Shown: positions 33,531-45,485, counted from the stretch's first letter. The stretch is DNA of 64,000 bases from Turnera subulata (GCA_028386065.3 JAKUCV010003285.1:14758-78757), one strand, 5' to 3'. The notes: generated by a model not told the origin, from the sequence alone. Translations and numbers: made by a program.

Positions 33531-34858
33531 ATTTCCGCACCGTGATAAATGCGATTTTTACTAAAGAAGCTCCTTGGTTTGTCGATTTCGTCAACTACCT
33601 TGTAAGCGGAATTTTACCACCGGGGATTTTATGGCATCAAAAGAAGAAATTTCTTGCTGATGTGCGAGATTATTTTTGGGAAGAACTGTTACTTTCCAAG
33701 AGGTACAATGACAACATTATTCGGAGATGCATTTTTGAAGATGAGAGTGAAGCAATTTTGGAGCAATGTCATGCCGCACCTTAAGCAGGACATTTTGGTG
33801 CATGGAAAACTGCCACGAAGGTATTGCAATCGGGATTTTACTGGCCTTCGATGTTTTCTGATGCGAAATCTTTTGTGAAGGCATGCAACAAATGCCAAAG
33901 AGCAGGAAATATCAGCAGGAGGAACGAGATGTCGCAACAAAGAATTCAAGAAATGGAGCTATTTGACGTCTGGGGTATCGATTTTATGGGACCATTCCCC
34001 GCATCGTTCAGCAATCGATACATCCTAGTTGCGGTAGACTACGTGTCTAAATGGATAGAAGCAGTAGCAGTGCCTCATGATGATGGAAAGACGGTAATTA
34101 ATTTCCTCAGAAAGAATATTTTCACCAGAGTTGGTACCCCACGCACAATCATTAGTGATGGAGGGACACACTTCTGCAATAAGAGGTTCGAGAAGTTTTT
34201 GAGGAAGTACGGAGTGAAGCACAAGGTTGCAAAACCATATCATCCACAAACAAGTGGACAAGCTGAGGTTTCTAACCAGGAAATAAAGAGGATAGTAGAA
34301 AAGACAGTGAATCCTAACCGAAAGGATTGCTCATTAAAGTTAGACGATGCATTATGGGCATACCAAACTGCATACAAAACGTCAATAGGGACCACTCCTT
34401 ACAAGTTGATCTATGGAAAGTCATGCCATTTGCCTGTAGAAATCTAGCACAAAGCTTATTGGGCAATAAAGGCTCTTAATTTCGACTTGAAGAAAGCTGG
34501 AGAAAGATGTCTACTTCAACTTGATGAGCTTGAAGAATTATGATTAGATGCTTATCAGAATGCAAGGATCTACAAAGAAAGAACAAAGAGATGGCACGAT
34601 AAGCATATCGTTCGGCGTGAGATCAAGGAAGGTGACCAAGTTTTGCTGTACAATTCAAGAATGAGACTAATTTCTGGGAGGCTGAGATCAAGATGGTCAG
34701 GACCTTTTATTGTAAAGAAGGTCTATCAGCTTGGAGCAGTTGATATATGGAGTGAAAGAAGTGGAAATTTCAAAGTGAATGGTCAAAGGCTGAAAGTCTA
34801 CAATCAAGGCGATTTTCATGGGAGGCGATTCACCGAAAAGCTTCATGATCCACCATAA
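33531..34858 (+). pseudogene. Athila integrase joined to protease, RT/RNase H deleted
   Basis: The frame open from the protease at 33,164 goes straight into the integrase: EAPWFVDFVNYLVSG (the linker that normally follows RNase H), then the zinc region CHAAP-stop-AGHFG...CNKCQR, and the catalytic core. Core residues visible are D in WGIDFMGP (about 33,982), D in IISDGGTHF (about 34,157) and E in [12 protein letters not shown] (about 34,265), so the D,D,E triad is intact. It ends with the C-terminal phrases RTKRWHDKHI, GDQVLLYNSR, KLRSRWSGPF-like sequence and FKVNGQRLK. In-frame stops are at 33,782 (TAA), 34,445 (TAG) and 34,541 (TGA). Nothing of the reverse transcriptase (no YxDD block) or RNase H remains; about 2 kb is missing compared with full elements. 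Confidence 0.9.
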
Positions 34859-34903
34859 CGGCCCATCCATCCAATCCAGCTAAGACGACAGTAAAGAAGG
34901 CTG

Positions 34904-34921
34904 TGTGGGAGGCAACCCACA
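34904..34921 (+). other. Hairpin after pol
   Basis: TGTGGGAGGCAACCCACA: a 6-base stem TGTGGG/CCCACA with loop AGGCAA, 46 bases after the pol stop. From memory, similar GGGAGGCAACCC hairpins occur at this place in many plant Athila/Tat elements. Its role is unknown; it could be an RNA structure or processing signal. Confidence 0.6.
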
Positions 34922-35399
34922 ATTTAAGGTAGTTTAGTGTTTTGAGTCTTTTATTTTTAATAATTTTTGTTTTTGTTTTTGAGTCTATGTAGATTGCAAG
35001 AAGAAGGAATTTTTCGAGGAGAGATCAAATACATTGGAAAGGTCAAGACGAATTCTTCATCAAATTAATCAGAGAAGCTTTTCTTAAACTCAAATTTTTA
35101 CTTTTCTGCGTAATTTGTGTGATGATTTGCGTGAGTGCTTTGTTGGATTTTATTTGTTTTGATGCATTAATATATATTTAGCACTTACCCTTAGGTTCCG
35201 ATGGCAAGCTCATAACAAACTAGGCTAAATTAGAGGAGACAATTTTTAGGATTATTTTTTAAAATTTTCTTTATTTTTCTAGCACCCTAGGATTTTTCAC
35301 TTTTTCATAATCCAATAGAAAGATAAAAATAAAAAAAATAGAAAAACACAAAAAAAAAATCGGAAAAACAAAAAATTTTTGGGATTAGGACATACCGAT

Positions 35400-35690
35400 T
35401 AGTGCACCGTGGCGCACAAGGAGGACAATTAGCGCTCCCACGGGCTAGGAAAGGCACACCAACTTGCGCATCAGCACGTACCAAGGCGCGCCAACGCGCA
35501 AGTCAGCGCGCACCCACCGACCCGAGGACGCACCTACAGGCGCACCGGAGAGCACCCAGGCGCACCAATCGACACACCCGCAGGCGAACCCGTAGGCGCG
35601 CCGACTAGTGCACCAAGGAGTCCCAAGGCGCGCCCGAGACGCACCAAAGGCACACCTGCAGTAGCACCGACCCAAGCATATGGAGCCCAT
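35400..35690 (+). repeat. GC-rich GCGCACC-type degenerate array
   Basis: About 290 bases dominated by variants of GGCGCACCAA, GGCGCGCC and GACGCACC, in sharp contrast to the AT-rich DNA around it. It lies between pol and the ORF-1-like gene. It has no clear fixed period, which fits an old and shuffled short tandem repeat. The open frames on both strands are by-products of the composition. Confidence 0.7.
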
Positions 35691-35954
35691 GCGCCGTCTC
35701 CAACTTTTTTTAGGGGAACCCTTTTGCGATTTTTTTTAGTTAGTCCTACACCCACCAAAAATAAATAGGTTAGTATTCCTTTAGTTTTTAGGATTAGGAT
35801 TTAGTTTTTATTTTATTTTTAGGGATATTCTAATCCTTGGAGAAATAGGATTCCTAGTACACACCCACTTTGAATACTAGTTTGAGGAGGATTCCTAGTA
35901 CCCACAGGACTAGAAGTCCGCACCAACACCGCTTTTTCCACTGCCTCTAGAGCC

Positions 35955-35963
35955 TATAAATAC
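35955..35963 (+). promoter_or_regulatory. Internal TATA box of the ORF-1-like gene
   Basis: CCTATAAATACACACCC lies 147 bases before the ATG at 36,102. It is followed by a pyrimidine-rich leader (CTTTTCGTCTCCTCCCCCTC) ending TTCAAGATG. The arrangement looks like a normal plant pol II promoter inside the element, separate from the LTR promoter. Confidence 0.55.
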
Positions 35964-36101
35964 ACACCCATACCCCCATATTTTTCCACACCGAAAACAT
36001 TCAAGCTCTAGACATCCATACACCCTAGTGCCGATTTCACTTCCCTAGCATCTTTTAGATTTTTCTTTTCGTCTCCTCCCCCTCTTTAGCCCTAGTTCAA
36101 G

Positions 36102-37069
36102 ATGACTTTTCCCACAAACAACCCTTGCCGACCCAACTTCACCATCACCGACCATACCCCGCGCTTTATGCCTATGCCTAAGTTTACCAAGTACAATCCG
36201 GGATGGATTTCTGAAGAGAATCGAGCTAGGTTTGACAAGCTGATTAGGAGACCTCTAATTCCTACGAGATACATTGATTTTGAGGTGGTTGAATCATACA
36301 ATCTTGAAGAGCTAATTGGCAAATACCTTGCCAATATAGGACTAGTCAATTTTTGCAAGATTAAGGAGCCTTCATACGAGGAGCTTACTTATGAGTTTCT
36401 TGCTACTTTTGGGTATGACGTGGATCTCAAGGACATTCATGATCCCAGATATGTCAAGTTTTGGCTTGCAAGGAAAGACTATGAGATGAGCTTAATTGAT
36501 TTCAACAAGATTTTTGGTTTTGATGCCGAAGGATGGCAAGTTTTTGGTTGCTGCAAAATTTTACTCATATTTGCAGAGGAGAAGGCGAGATAGCATGTGG
36601 AGGGCTGATCACTCATATCGCAAAATTCTTAGGAATTAACCTAGATCCCTACACTTTAACCCCTTCTAACCCCGCACTTGAGACTGTGCATAAGCATGTT
36701 GCCACAGCAATGGCCCTAGAACTCCATGAACCCATTGATCCACATCCTTTTAGTGATGAAGAAGAGGTTGATGAGGAATGCTTTTGTGTTAGTACACAAG
36801 CGATCTACCGTAAGCCACCATCGTCTACATCATCCGTAGAGACCGATTCCTCCAACATCTTCGACTTTCTCATGGGATGGGAAGCTCAAGTCGATGGCAT
36901 CACCAATCTTAACAAGACCACCGGCGAATTACTCTCTCAAATGGATAAGTTGGTTGACATTGTTGATAAGTTAGGGAGAGTCATGTGCAGCAAATTGGAC
37001 GAACAAGAGAAGACCATCGCGCAACTTAGGAAGAAGCTAGAGAACATAGAGAACAAACTTGCCGAGTAG
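36102..37069 (+). pseudogene. ATHILA ORF-1-like protein in env position, one frameshift
   Basis: Frame 1 (36,102-36,593) has RPLIPTRYIDFEVVES, EELIGKYLANIGLVNF, YEELTYEFLATFGYD, VKFWLARKDYEMSL and FNKIFGFD, the pattern of the ATHILA ORF-1 family, whose function is unknown. Between about 36,540 and 36,590 the frame shifts; frame 3 continues (GEIACGGLITHIAKFLG) to the stop at 37,069. The second half has an acidic stretch (SDEEEVDEE) and a strong coiled coil at the end (residues from LNKTTGELLSQMDKL to the closing KKLENIENKLAE). No signal peptide or clear membrane helix is seen, so an envelope role is not supported by sequence; only the position is env-like. Confidence 0.75.
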
Positions 37070-37309
37070 TTTCATGCATCATCATTCTATGTGTTTTGTT
37101 TTTATTGCTTTATGTCTTTACTTTTATAGGATGCAGTAAATGCTAGTCATCCTCGTGGTAATTTAAATTTCATGTCAAATGTGTTTAATTTTGGTGTCAT
37201 GAACACCCAGTGGCAATGTAATTTCGATTTCACTTTCTCTCTTATGGTTGATTCTTACGTCCTCTCTTACTTGGATTATCTTTTGTTGTGTGCTATACAT
37301 GTTTCGATC

Positions 37310-38974
37310 TAAGTTTGAGGAGCGTGCCTCTCCTATGTGCCTATCTTTTTATCCTTTGTTTCTTTTCTTTCTTGGCCAATGAGGACATTGTCCGATTTAA
37401 GTTTGAGGAGGGGGAACAAATTTCTTTGCAATTGTTTCTTTTTGTTTAGTGTCAATAAAGAGCACATTTTTGACTTTAATATATTGAGTATGCATATTTT
37501 TTATTCTAGATTACTTAGTAAAAAGCCATTACCTTTTTCAAAAAAATATTTTCAAAATCGTTTTAAACTTTATTTTCAAATTGTTTTTCCAAAATCGTTT
37601 TCAAACAAATTTTTTCAAAAAATCGACAAAAAATAAAAATTTTTAGAAAAAAAAAAGATTTCTCTTTGTTTTTCAAATTGTTTTCAAACCCACCATTCTG
37701 TGATCAAGATGATTTTTGTTGATGGATAACCAAGAGAGTTACTTTGAGTTTTTGAAATCCTTTTCTTTTAGATGCAAGAAGTTTGATTTTTGATTGATCT
37801 TGTGTTCATGCTTAATTATGATGAATTCATGCAAGTTCTAGCATTCTTTGCCTAGCATTTTTTCGATACCCTATGCATTATTTTTGAAAACTTTTAACGT
37901 CACATATATGTCCTAGAACAAGTTTTCAGAACTTTTCAAAGCGAATTTTTCTTATAGATGCTCAATGAAAGAGATGAATTAGGCATTCTTTGTTTGAACC
38001 AACAAGCCAATAAAAAACCTACCCTTTATCTTTATCCCTTGTTTAACCCCATTGAGCCTAAATCATGGTAGCTAATTTTTCTTTTATTACCCACATTTAC
38101 CCACCTTTAACCCTTTGAAGCTTTATAGCTACCATTCTTTTCTTTCATTATCCATACCCTATTTTTCAAAATTTCTTAAGAGATTTTTGTTCTATGTTCT
38201 TATCTAGATTCTTTCTATCATAAGTGCAATTGTATCATATATTTTCACATCCAAGAAGATCTATGCATTGAAGATGTTTGCACTTTCAATTGTTTCAAGT
38301 ATGTTGTGGAATGTCAAGCGTAGAAAAAAAAAGAAAAAAAGAAAAAAAATCAGAAAAAAATTCAAAAAAAAAAGAGATGACAATTTGCGCAATCAGTGTT
38401 CCTGAAACAAGTTGAATTTCTTTTGATAATCACATGATGGATGTTACTTCAAGACTTGCACTTTGAGAATTCTTTTCAATTTCTTGATAATGCATATTTT
38501 AATCTTTTCTTAAGTGAATTTTCGAACTTTGATATCCCTATACACCTTTTCTTTGATCAACCTTTACCCAAGACCCATTACAACCTTTTGTAAAGTCCTA
38601 TTGATCTTTTTGAGAGTGTTTATTCATAATAGTGGAGTTAAGTTCTGGAATTTGCCTATGGGACTAGTTTTTTCAAATTTTCATGACGTCAATTCATTCT
38701 TGCATGCATATGGGAAATCGATTTTTGCTAAGTGATTCGCGTGAAAGCTTGTACGGGTAATTCTGACTATGACATGGATGCTTTTTCATGAGATTTTTTT
38801 CCTTTCTTGGCATTTGATCTTAAATGATTACTCGTAAGCTCCTGGTGATTATCTTGGAAGTATTGATATGAATTCTTTTTGATTGTGTGAATTGGTGGAT
38901 ATTTTCAAAACCCTCTTTTGGTTTATTTCGTTTTATTTGATTGAGGACAAGCAAAGTTTAAGTTTGAGGAGATT
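37310..38974 (+). other. Long 3' untranslated region with three purine tracts
   Basis: Three near-identical purine tracts TAAGTTTGAGGAG occur at 37,310-37,322, 37,398-37,415 and 38,958-38,974. The last abuts the 3' LTR and is the true polypurine tract. The second and third are both preceded by a GAGGACA phrase. Between them are AT-rich blocks with repeated TTTTCAAAATCGTTTT and a poly(A)-rich tract near 38,320-38,372. No gene is seen. Confidence 0.7.
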
Positions 38975-40820
38975 TGATAACATCTAAATGTTAGTGTTTT
39001 CATGATGGTTTTGAATGGCTTTTACTATGTATTCTTGATCGATTATGTGTATAATCTTTATATTATTGTGTGTTTTCATGCATTGTGTCAATTAGTACTT
39101 TAATTTTGCTGATTAAGTGTTTTTATCAGGAATTTATCGTTTTTATTGAAGAATAAAAGCTTTTTCGCCAAGTTTGGAAACCAAGCCCAAATTAGGAAAC
39201 TTTCAGCAGTGAGCACAGCCGAGTATTTTGATGATTTCGGGAGTTCTAGGAATTTAAATTAAGTGAGACTAATTGGAGACAAAATAGACTTCCAGAAATT
39301 TCTATGGATTAACTTTTATAATTTTTGGATGAGTCTACAAGGAGCAGTAATTATTTTAATCCAGCCCAGGATGCAGATTTTTCTGTGCCGACCTAGGCCT
39401 AGTTTTGCGGCTATATCTTGAGCTACAAAAGTCCAATTGAAGAGTTCTTTTTATGAAAAGAAAGCTGAGAGAATTATCTAAAACTTTCTAGAAGGGTAGA
39501 ATGCAGAGTTCGGATGTCTTCTATTGCTTAAGTGGCATGCAAATTTCGGGTTAGAAAACAAGCAAAAGTCCAACTTGGAGTGCAAGTCAAGGAATTCAAT
39601 TTCCATTCAAAGGAGGAGAGACCCACCGACTTGCAGCAGCTAAAGACAGTATAAAAGGAACCCCTAGGTTGACATATTGAGGAGGCAGAAGTCAGAGGGT
39701 GAAGCTCTGCCGAATTGGTCAGTTATTAGGTCACACACACTTGTAGGGTTAGGGTTTTCACTCTTTTGGATCCTCTAGGTGGTGCCGAATTCTTTATCCA
39801 ATTTCAAACATTATTACCCACAACAATTCAACGTTTTTCCAGCAAGATTTGAAGGTTTAAAGTCACAGAATCACCAGTCTAATTGCAGCAGAAATCGTCA
39901 TCAGAGGAGCACAAGTCGACCCCATCATCACCAACACCAATCGGCTACCCGACTTCACTACTCTCTCTTTTATTCGATTTCCTTTCTGTTTAATTGTTTA
40001 CTTGATGAATTCTTGTGAGAAATTAACGATTTGCTATTTTATTATGATGAACCAATTCTCTAATCTAGGATTAGGGATGTAGCCAATTACTTCTATGGTT
40101 TTATTATATATGGTTTGATGTTTATTCAAATAATTGTGTTGATTGTTCAATCTGTGTGTGCCGAATTTTATTATCTACTTTGGATTGATTCTTATTGATT
40201 GCAACATGCGAGAGCTGCATGATTTACATGACGATACCTAGAAGAACATAGATTGATTGATGCTAAAATATGCAAGAGTTGATAGTTTCTTAGGGTTTGA
40301 TTGATTGTTTTGTGCTTAATGAGTTTAGTATTGATGCTAGGCTATGCGATAGCTAGGTAGTAATCTTTGCTGAATATTTGATTCAACATGCGAGAGCTGA
40401 GGATTAAGACATTAGAAACAATTGCCCACAATCACACATCAACGGGAGAAATCGACATCCATGAATAACAAACCTAGAAAGTAATTGTGTGAACCCCGAT
40501 TTCCTAGATTGCTTTAGATATTGATAGAACTTCACTTTAGATTAAGTCTGCGATTTTATTTATTTTCCTTCTAGCCTAGTCGACATCACCCTACACCATC
40601 TTTTAGTTGATTTGCCTAGATAATCGTTAGTTGTGACATTAGGTAGTACTTATTTCCTTTGTTCCGTGGATCGACCTTGATTAGACTACTACACTACATA
40701 GTACACTGTGCGCTTGTAGTTAGCAATCGTTGCGTTTACTCGTGAATTATTTGTGTGTCGTGTTGTGAATTGATCAAGAATTATAAATTTGAAAAAGTCA
40801 CGCGTAAATAAAACGCATCA
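38975..40820 (+). repeat. 3' LTR of the complete Athila-type element
   Basis: Partner of 29,153-30,981, with scattered substitutions and short indels. TATA box at 39,650-39,657. The 79-codon open frame at 39,779-40,018 is kept with a handful of changes. Confidence 0.9.
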
Positions 40821-40940
40821 GGGGTTTTAAATCATTTCATGGAAATTAAATAACGAAACACAGAACTGATGGCATTGACTCTCTAGGGTGAGGTTATCAA
40901 AGATAAACCATGATTCCTCTTTTTTATTCTAAGAAGTAAA

Positions 40941-43900
40941 TGTAACGCCCCAAATTTTCATAATTTGATTTTCGAAATTTTTAGAATTTGTATTCCAATT
41001 TTACCCTTGAGGAATTTCCGGATTTTTGGTTATGGAAATAAATTATTTTCCTTGGGAATAATGTTTTTAGGTTGGCAATATAAAGGGTTTGAGTTTCGTC
41101 GGAAACGGGGACTTGTTTCGGGGTGAAACGGGGTTTTAATGTAGTTGTAGTTAAAACTACGTCGTTTTGCTTAATGGAAAGAAAAAAAAACGTTGACTAG
41201 GGAGGGTTGACCGCGCCTCAGTCCAAAACGACGTCGTTTTGAACTGGGGCCGACTCAACCTTAAAAACCCTTCCCCCTCTTCTCTTTTCTCTCCCTTTCT
41301 CTTTTCTCTCATTTCTCTTCTTCTCCAAACCCGGCGCCGACTCCCTCCTTCTCCCTTTTCTCTCTCTCTCGTCCCCCTCATTCCCTCTTGCCTCATCTGC
41401 TGCTCTTCTTCTTCACTTCCTCTCCTCTACGCCGCGACCACGACCACCGCGGGCTTGTAGAGGAACCGAGAGCAAGCTCGGGTCGCCGCCGCCGTCGCTT
41501 TGGTCGGCTAAGTCTCCGACCCCCCTTCTTCTCTCTTCCTTTATTCCTTCCTTTTAGTGGTTCGTGGTTGTTAACCTCGTTTTGGTGGACTAACCCGAGT
41601 TGGGTTCTCTTCTCCTTTCTTTTTTGGCGGTCGGGTGTGTTTTGTGGTGTGCGTGGGGTTGTTGTTGGTTTGCAGTGGTCGGACTGGTTGTGCTCGATAG
41701 TGACTCGCCGTTGCGGTGGCCTCCGGCAGCGTGCTGACGAGCTCGGGTCTGTGTGGATTTGAATCCAGCACCTGCAGTGTCGTTTAGTTCCGGGTAAGGA
41801 TTCATTACCTTCGTCCTTTTCTTATTTTGATTCTTTTTGGGATGCTGCGGGAGTTGAGTAGATGAATTGGGTGCTCGGGTTTTTTTTTCCAGTAGGGGTT
41901 TTGAGGCTTCGGATTGGCTGTGGACGGATTCCGGGCAGAATCGGTTGTTTGTTCCGGGTAAGGTCCTCTCCTTGCAATTCGTTGATGTTGTCGTCTTGGT
42001 TAATTGTAGAGTTGTTGAACAGGATTCTTTTGGAGTTGTATGTGAGATGGATGTGAATGGTTTTGGCTGTTTGTTAATGGCAGATTTGCCGAGCCAGATT
42101 CTTTGTGGTCATTGGTGAACTTTCCGGCGGGGCTCGGGAATTTTTCGGCGAGGCTCGGGAATTTTCCGGCGAAGGCTCGGGTTTTGTTCCGACATTTAAG
42201 GGTATTACCGCGATGTGTAATTTGATGTACATTCGTGGCATGTAATAATTAACGTAGGTATAATTGTTGTATCGGGTATTAAAGATATTTAGTGGAATAT
42301 CGTGTGCAAGGTTGTGAGTTTGTATAGCCGGGAATTTACCGACACGGGTAGAACCATAGGCCGGGAACATTTGGGCTCGGGTTGACCTTAGGAAGGTTTT
42401 GGGGAAACCGGGCCCAAACTCAATATGTAACTTATGAATAACCCCTGGATCTAAGTAACAGGCTTTGAGCCCAATTTCATACTTGGTTGATTATGGACTT
42501 AAGGAAGTGGGCCTTAGGCCGGAATTGAATTTGGACTTAGATGGGCTTTAGGCCCGGGGACTCGTTAAGGACATAATGAATGGGCCATAGGCCTGGGAGC
42601 TATTTATGGACTTAGTTGGGCTTAATCTCAGTGAATCTTAGGCCCCGATACTCGGAGTTTAGGTGAGAGAAAACCTTGTCGGGCTTAGACTCGGAAATTA
42701 CATAATTGGCTAGCTAGGGACGGGTTTAACTCAGTTGAGCATTTAGTGATCATGCATGCATGTTTTGGTATTATTGTTTTGTAATATTTGTGTGTGCCGG
42801 TATTCGGGCACGAGTAATACCTCGGGAGCTGGAGGATCTGTTTTTGGAAAAGCTCCACGGAATAACCGTCGTTGAGGTGACTTTATACGTCTTTTTATGT
42901 TTGTATGCATGAGCTTGTTGGATTGGTCTGTTTGAGTTGCATGCCCTGCTTGCTAACATGCTATGATCCGTATTGTGTGCCTATGTGTTACTATTTGCTT
43001 ATGAGCATGATATTTGGATTGTTATGGAATATAATATGTGGAGTGATTTTGGTTGATTTGTGTGATGTGCTGTGGGTCGGAGACCCGGATATTTGATTGA
43101 GTTGATTATTCACACAACCCTGATAAATCACAATCTCTTGGCACACATGAACTCATAATTTATGAACAAGAATAATGTACAGTAGAAGTTAGGCTACTGT
43201 GTGCTGATGACCGGTTGGTTCGGGCGGGAAATGATACCCCTCAGGTTTGCATGCGGGATAGCATGGTATATGCGGTTTAGCATATGGGTCTGTGATGACC
43301 GGTTTCTACCTCCCTCCTTCTACCTCCCCCTTTCTACCTCCCTCTTTCTCTCTGTCTCTCTCTCTCTCTATGGATATGTTTGGGCTTCGTGCCTGGTTTT
43401 ATTGGGCTTATGCCTGGTTGTCTCATGAGACGGGACCGAGCTCGACGCACACAGTAGGGGGCCCTGAATAATAAATATAGTAAGAAAACTTGCACGCAAC
43501 AGATGAAGAATAATAAACCGTTTGCTTGAATGTTATTGGCATGTTAGTACTGGTTGTTGTATGTTTGCATACTGGTTTTGTTTCTCTACTTCCTTTCGAA
43601 CTTGTTTTTGCACACCTACATAATTAGATTTATACTGCTCACTGAGTAGGCGACTCACATAATCGCCAACGTTGTTTTTCAGACTCTTAGATAGCGTGCA
43701 GTCACTTTCTTCTTTTCCCGGAGTACGGACGTGGATATCCCAGCAGGTAGCTGTGCTTCATTTCCCGGTTGGATCCATAGAGCCGACATGCATATCATAT
43801 ACTTTGCTGTTTTATATTTTATCATGATTTCCGCTGCATTGGATTTTGATGAGATGTCATCTTTATTTTGATTACTTTATCGGCGGGTTGCCGGGATTTG

Positions 43901-44109
43901 GTATTTGATGATGTATCGGCAGGATGCCGGGTTGACTTGAGGCTTGTTAAGCCGGTTTTGTTTTGGTTCTTTATGACATCTCGGAATATTAAGAATCTCT
44001 TTCCAGATAATGTTTTGATATTGGATTTCGTGTCCTGAGTTTCAGGGGTATTTTGGTAATTTCCTTTGTTTGAGCATTTTATTTGAAAAATTGGGACACG
44101 GGTGTTTCA
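40941..44109 (+). mobile_element. Solo LTR of a Tekay-like family
   Basis: 3,169 bases starting TGTAACGCCCC and ending GGGACACGGGTGTTTCA, flanked by a perfect duplication GTAAA (40,936-40,940 and 44,110-44,114), with no internal region. The start, the end and many blocks match, in opposite orientation, the LTRs at 55,215-58,533 and 60,106-63,421. Inside are a perfect 18-base palindrome CAAAACGACGTCGTTTTG (41,224-41,241), a CT-rich tract (41,275-41,440), GTTCCGGGTAAG twice (about 41,787 and 41,959) and a CTACCTCCC/TCTC run at 43,307-43,371. TGTAAC...-type ends with LTRs over 3 kb suggest the Tekay/Del chromovirus group. Confidence 0.9.
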
Positions 44110-44114
44110 GTAAA

Positions 44115-45485
44115 TAACAGACTCGACATACTTAAAGAAACCCCATTCGTCCCAATTGACATCACTAAGCATCCTTTTCAATTGTCCACTCTATCTTGTT
44201 TGGATATACAAGCTTCCTCCGTGGGACTATAGTAACAGTTTCTTTGGGATCATCTTATTAGACTTCAACCATCATGGCCTCATCTTCAGTTTTCGGATCG
44301 TCCTCGTCTTCCTCATTAAACATCATGCCATCTTCAGGCTTCAAATATTCATCAGACCTCGAAGCATCACTCAAATCATTCCACATGCTTTCCCTCATTT
44401 CCCTAATGAAATCCTAGAGCGTTTCCTATGTCTTCATGCTTTCTCGAGTGATTGCAGCATTTTGGAGTTGAATGCCCCTTATCACATCTTCGACCAGAGC
44501 ATATTGTCCCACAGCATCTCGGAATTGTTTCATGGCCACCTGGGCGAGTGGTTGCCCAATTAAAACTCCTTAGAGGACTGTCTCCTCCAAATTACTCATC
44601 AAAGCCCTAAATGTGGATTGGACTTCCCTTTCTTGTTGGAGGCTCCGATCTTTATACACTGGTTGCTCCATTCATCCCTTCGTTTCACCCTCATGCCAAT
44701 GCCGCCTTTTGATTGGTCAATATGCTCACTGCTTATGATTCCTTCTCACTGTCAAAGGTGAAAAAGTGGAATTCAAGATCTCGTCTAGGTAGGTTCGAAA
44801 GAAAAAGGTTTGGTAACAATGGGTTTCGGGGAAAATGGGTGGTGTTTAACTTCCGACTCAGTTATGATTCACTTACTTTGAAATTATGCAAAATGTCATG
44901 TGTCATGCAAATCTAATTTTTGAATTTTCAGGACAGTTGAACATTTGCTCAAATTATCACAAAATGAATCTTCTTCTGAATCTTGACTGATCACTCCTTG
45001 AAGATTGGGCCTTTTCCTTGCTTGATAACCATGGATGAACTCCCCCTTTCTCCTCTTTTCATATTCCTTAAGTATGCATAAATTCGAGCCCCAAAATAAC
45101 AAGACACAACACATATATACAAAGCATGACATATGCCACACAAATGCACGTACCACTTATTGAATTACTATGCATGAGATGCTCAGGGTATGCAACTAGT
45201 TGGGAGCTAGAGATTGCCGCTAGGGAATAGTTTGACCTACTTACATATGATAATGAATATCGCGTGAGGTCCAAGGCCCATTAATCCCCATCATTGCTAA
45301 GCATCGAGAAACGGGTTCACTCAAGCCACTATCGCTTAAGGAAAGCATTGTAGCGGACTCGGATTCCCTCGCCCTCTTGTGGTAGAGGCTTCACATCAAT
45401 CATCACGAATGAAAGGCACTTATGATGAAACATAAAAAGGCATACAAAATTCAACGATCTCACAAAGTTTCTTGAACCCTCAAAA
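44115..45485 (-). other. Tat-type leader and gag-side remnant
   Basis: This stretch lies between the solo LTR and the primer site at 45,486, so it should hold the 5' leader and start of gag of the minus-oriented element. The minus-strand frames are short and broken, and I cannot recognise a gag motif with confidence. The region next to the primer site (45,330-45,480) is leader-like. Confidence 0.4.

Larger units (their letters stand above)
29153..40820 (+). mobile_element. Complete Athila-type gypsy element, non-autonomous
   Basis: 11,668 bases flanked by a perfect 5-base duplication GGGGT (29,148-29,152 and 40,821-40,825). LTRs of 1,829 and 1,846 bases start TGATAACATCTAA and end AAACGCATCA. 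The order is LTR, primer site, gag, protease, integrase, long spacer, ATHILA ORF-1-like gene, purine tracts, LTR. Reverse transcriptase and RNase H are missing, and gag, pol and the last gene all carry stops or frameshifts. It could have moved only with proteins from a related element. LTR identity looks like roughly 93-95% by eye, so it is not a recent arrival. Confidence 0.95.

Noticed and set aside
35402..35690. Arginine/threonine-rich frames on both strands
   Set aside because: By-products of the GC-rich degenerate array; no start context or conservation can be seen.
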